A stretch of 22,801 bases of DNA. It comes from an uncultured Candidatus Melainabacteria bacterium. GTDB lineage: Bacteria > Cyanobacteriota > Vampirovibrionia > Gastranaerophilales > Gastranaerophilaceae. The position numbers were made by a program, and so were the translations under genes. Where the stretch lies: positions 1 to 22,801 of the forward strand of contig CAKVGW010000027.1 in the NCBI GenBank assembly GCA_934747325.1, written 5' to 3'. Within the stretch, counting starts at the first letter, position 1, and each line of letters begins with the position of its first letter. Below the pieces are notes generated by a model. It saw only the letters and a list, made by a program, of their open reading frames with translations, did not search any database and was not told the origin of the DNA. This document shows, in pieces, positions 22,448 through 22,801 of this stretch.

Positions 22448-22801
22448 TTATTCTTCTTTATATTTACAAGGAATATCCATTTCTTTTAAGTAAGTAAGCC
22501 CCCATTTGTTTAATTCAATAATAGATGGAATTAATCTCTTTCCACGTTCAGTCAATGAATATTCTGTTTTAGGTGGGACAACAGGATACAATTTTCTTTG
22601 AATAATTCCGTCTGCTTCTAATTCCTTTAATTGTTGTATTAGCATTTTAGGAGTTGCGTGAGAAATTAATTTTTGTAATTCGTTGTACCTTAGGGTTTTA
22701 TCAATAAGATGACCAATTATAACTCCCTTGTATTTCCCTCCAATAATCTCCATTGTAACCTCAAGTGGACATTTGTATTCATCTTGTCTTTGTTTACTCA
22801 T
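22448..22801 (-). CDS. HxlR-family winged-helix transcriptional regulator
   Basis: 117 residues with the start codon exactly at the window edge, so upstream extension cannot be excluded, but the length is typical. HxlR regulators are MarR-related DNA-binding dimers, often responding to oxidative or aldehyde stress. The family pattern is clear: CPLEVTMEIIGGKYKGVIIGHL (11-32), LRYNELQKLISHATPKMLIQQLKELEADGII (37-67) forming the helix-turn-helix and recognition helix, then the wing with TEYSLTERGKRLIPSI. Cys11, in the position used for redox sensing in relatives such as YodB and HypR, is present, and a second cysteine (Cys112) lies near the end. The usual divergent target gene would lie beyond the window. 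Confidence 0.9.
   Translation of the reverse strand: MSKQRQDEYKCPLEVTMEIIGGKYKGVIIGHLIDKTLRYNELQKLISHATPKMLIQQLKELEADGIIQRKLYPVVPPKTEYSLTERGKRLIPSIIELNKWGLTYLKEMDIPCKYKEE

Overview
The window is AT-rich DNA that reads like a flagellated gut bacterium of the Melainabacteria/Vampirovibrionia type (order Gastranaerophilales, the non-photosynthetic relatives of Cyanobacteria). This placement is an inference from protein style: short N-terminal F-x-A/G tags on otherwise unrelated proteins, an AMIN-like membrane protein, a C-terminal protease, an endonuclease-type MutL with no MutH in the window, and fliE-fliF. No rRNA or marker gene here fixes it.

Layout. Bases 1-100 hold what may be the 3' tail of a structured RNA. 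A DXS-like transketolase-family gene (216-1985) ends at a bidirectional terminator. Facing it on the minus strand are an orphan soluble histidine-kinase-like protein and an HgdB/CoA-activase-related iron-sulfur protein. A hypothetical gene and a GNAT acetyltransferase converge at about 5105. A plus-strand block follows with mutL, a C-terminal processing protease, a long-form recJ and a 53-codon gene missed by length cut-offs. From 11237 to 15351 the minus strand carries a secreted SH3-like protein, an AMIN-like bitopic membrane protein, a CHASE2-GGDEF diguanylate cyclase and a 53-codon gene leading into it. Between them lie a 20-bp perfect-stem hairpin, a GC-rich terminator and two operator-like dyads.

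The flagellar part begins after a GC-rich palindromic element of about 145 bp that looks like a non-autonomous insertion. fliE and fliF follow, with no fliG. Next comes a minus-strand gene for an uncharacterised 331-residue protein whose promoter is an exact match to the flagellar sigma-28 (FliA) consensus, TAAAGTTT-N11-GCCGATAA. Diverging from it are two tandem membrane-anchored AAA+ ATPases with complementary defects: the first has N in place of Thr/Ser after the Walker A lysine, the second has N in place of the Walker B aspartate.

The last 1.3 kb is mostly non-coding. It holds a nested hairpin with terminator character, a broken minus-strand gene, and an HxlR-family regulator whose start codon is at the window edge.

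The strongest candidates for something undescribed are the sigma-28-driven protein as an unrecognised flagellar-export substrate, and the AAA+ pair as a heteromeric membrane ATPase. The tag shared by the two ATPases and the orphan histidine kinase suggests a common localisation or export feature.
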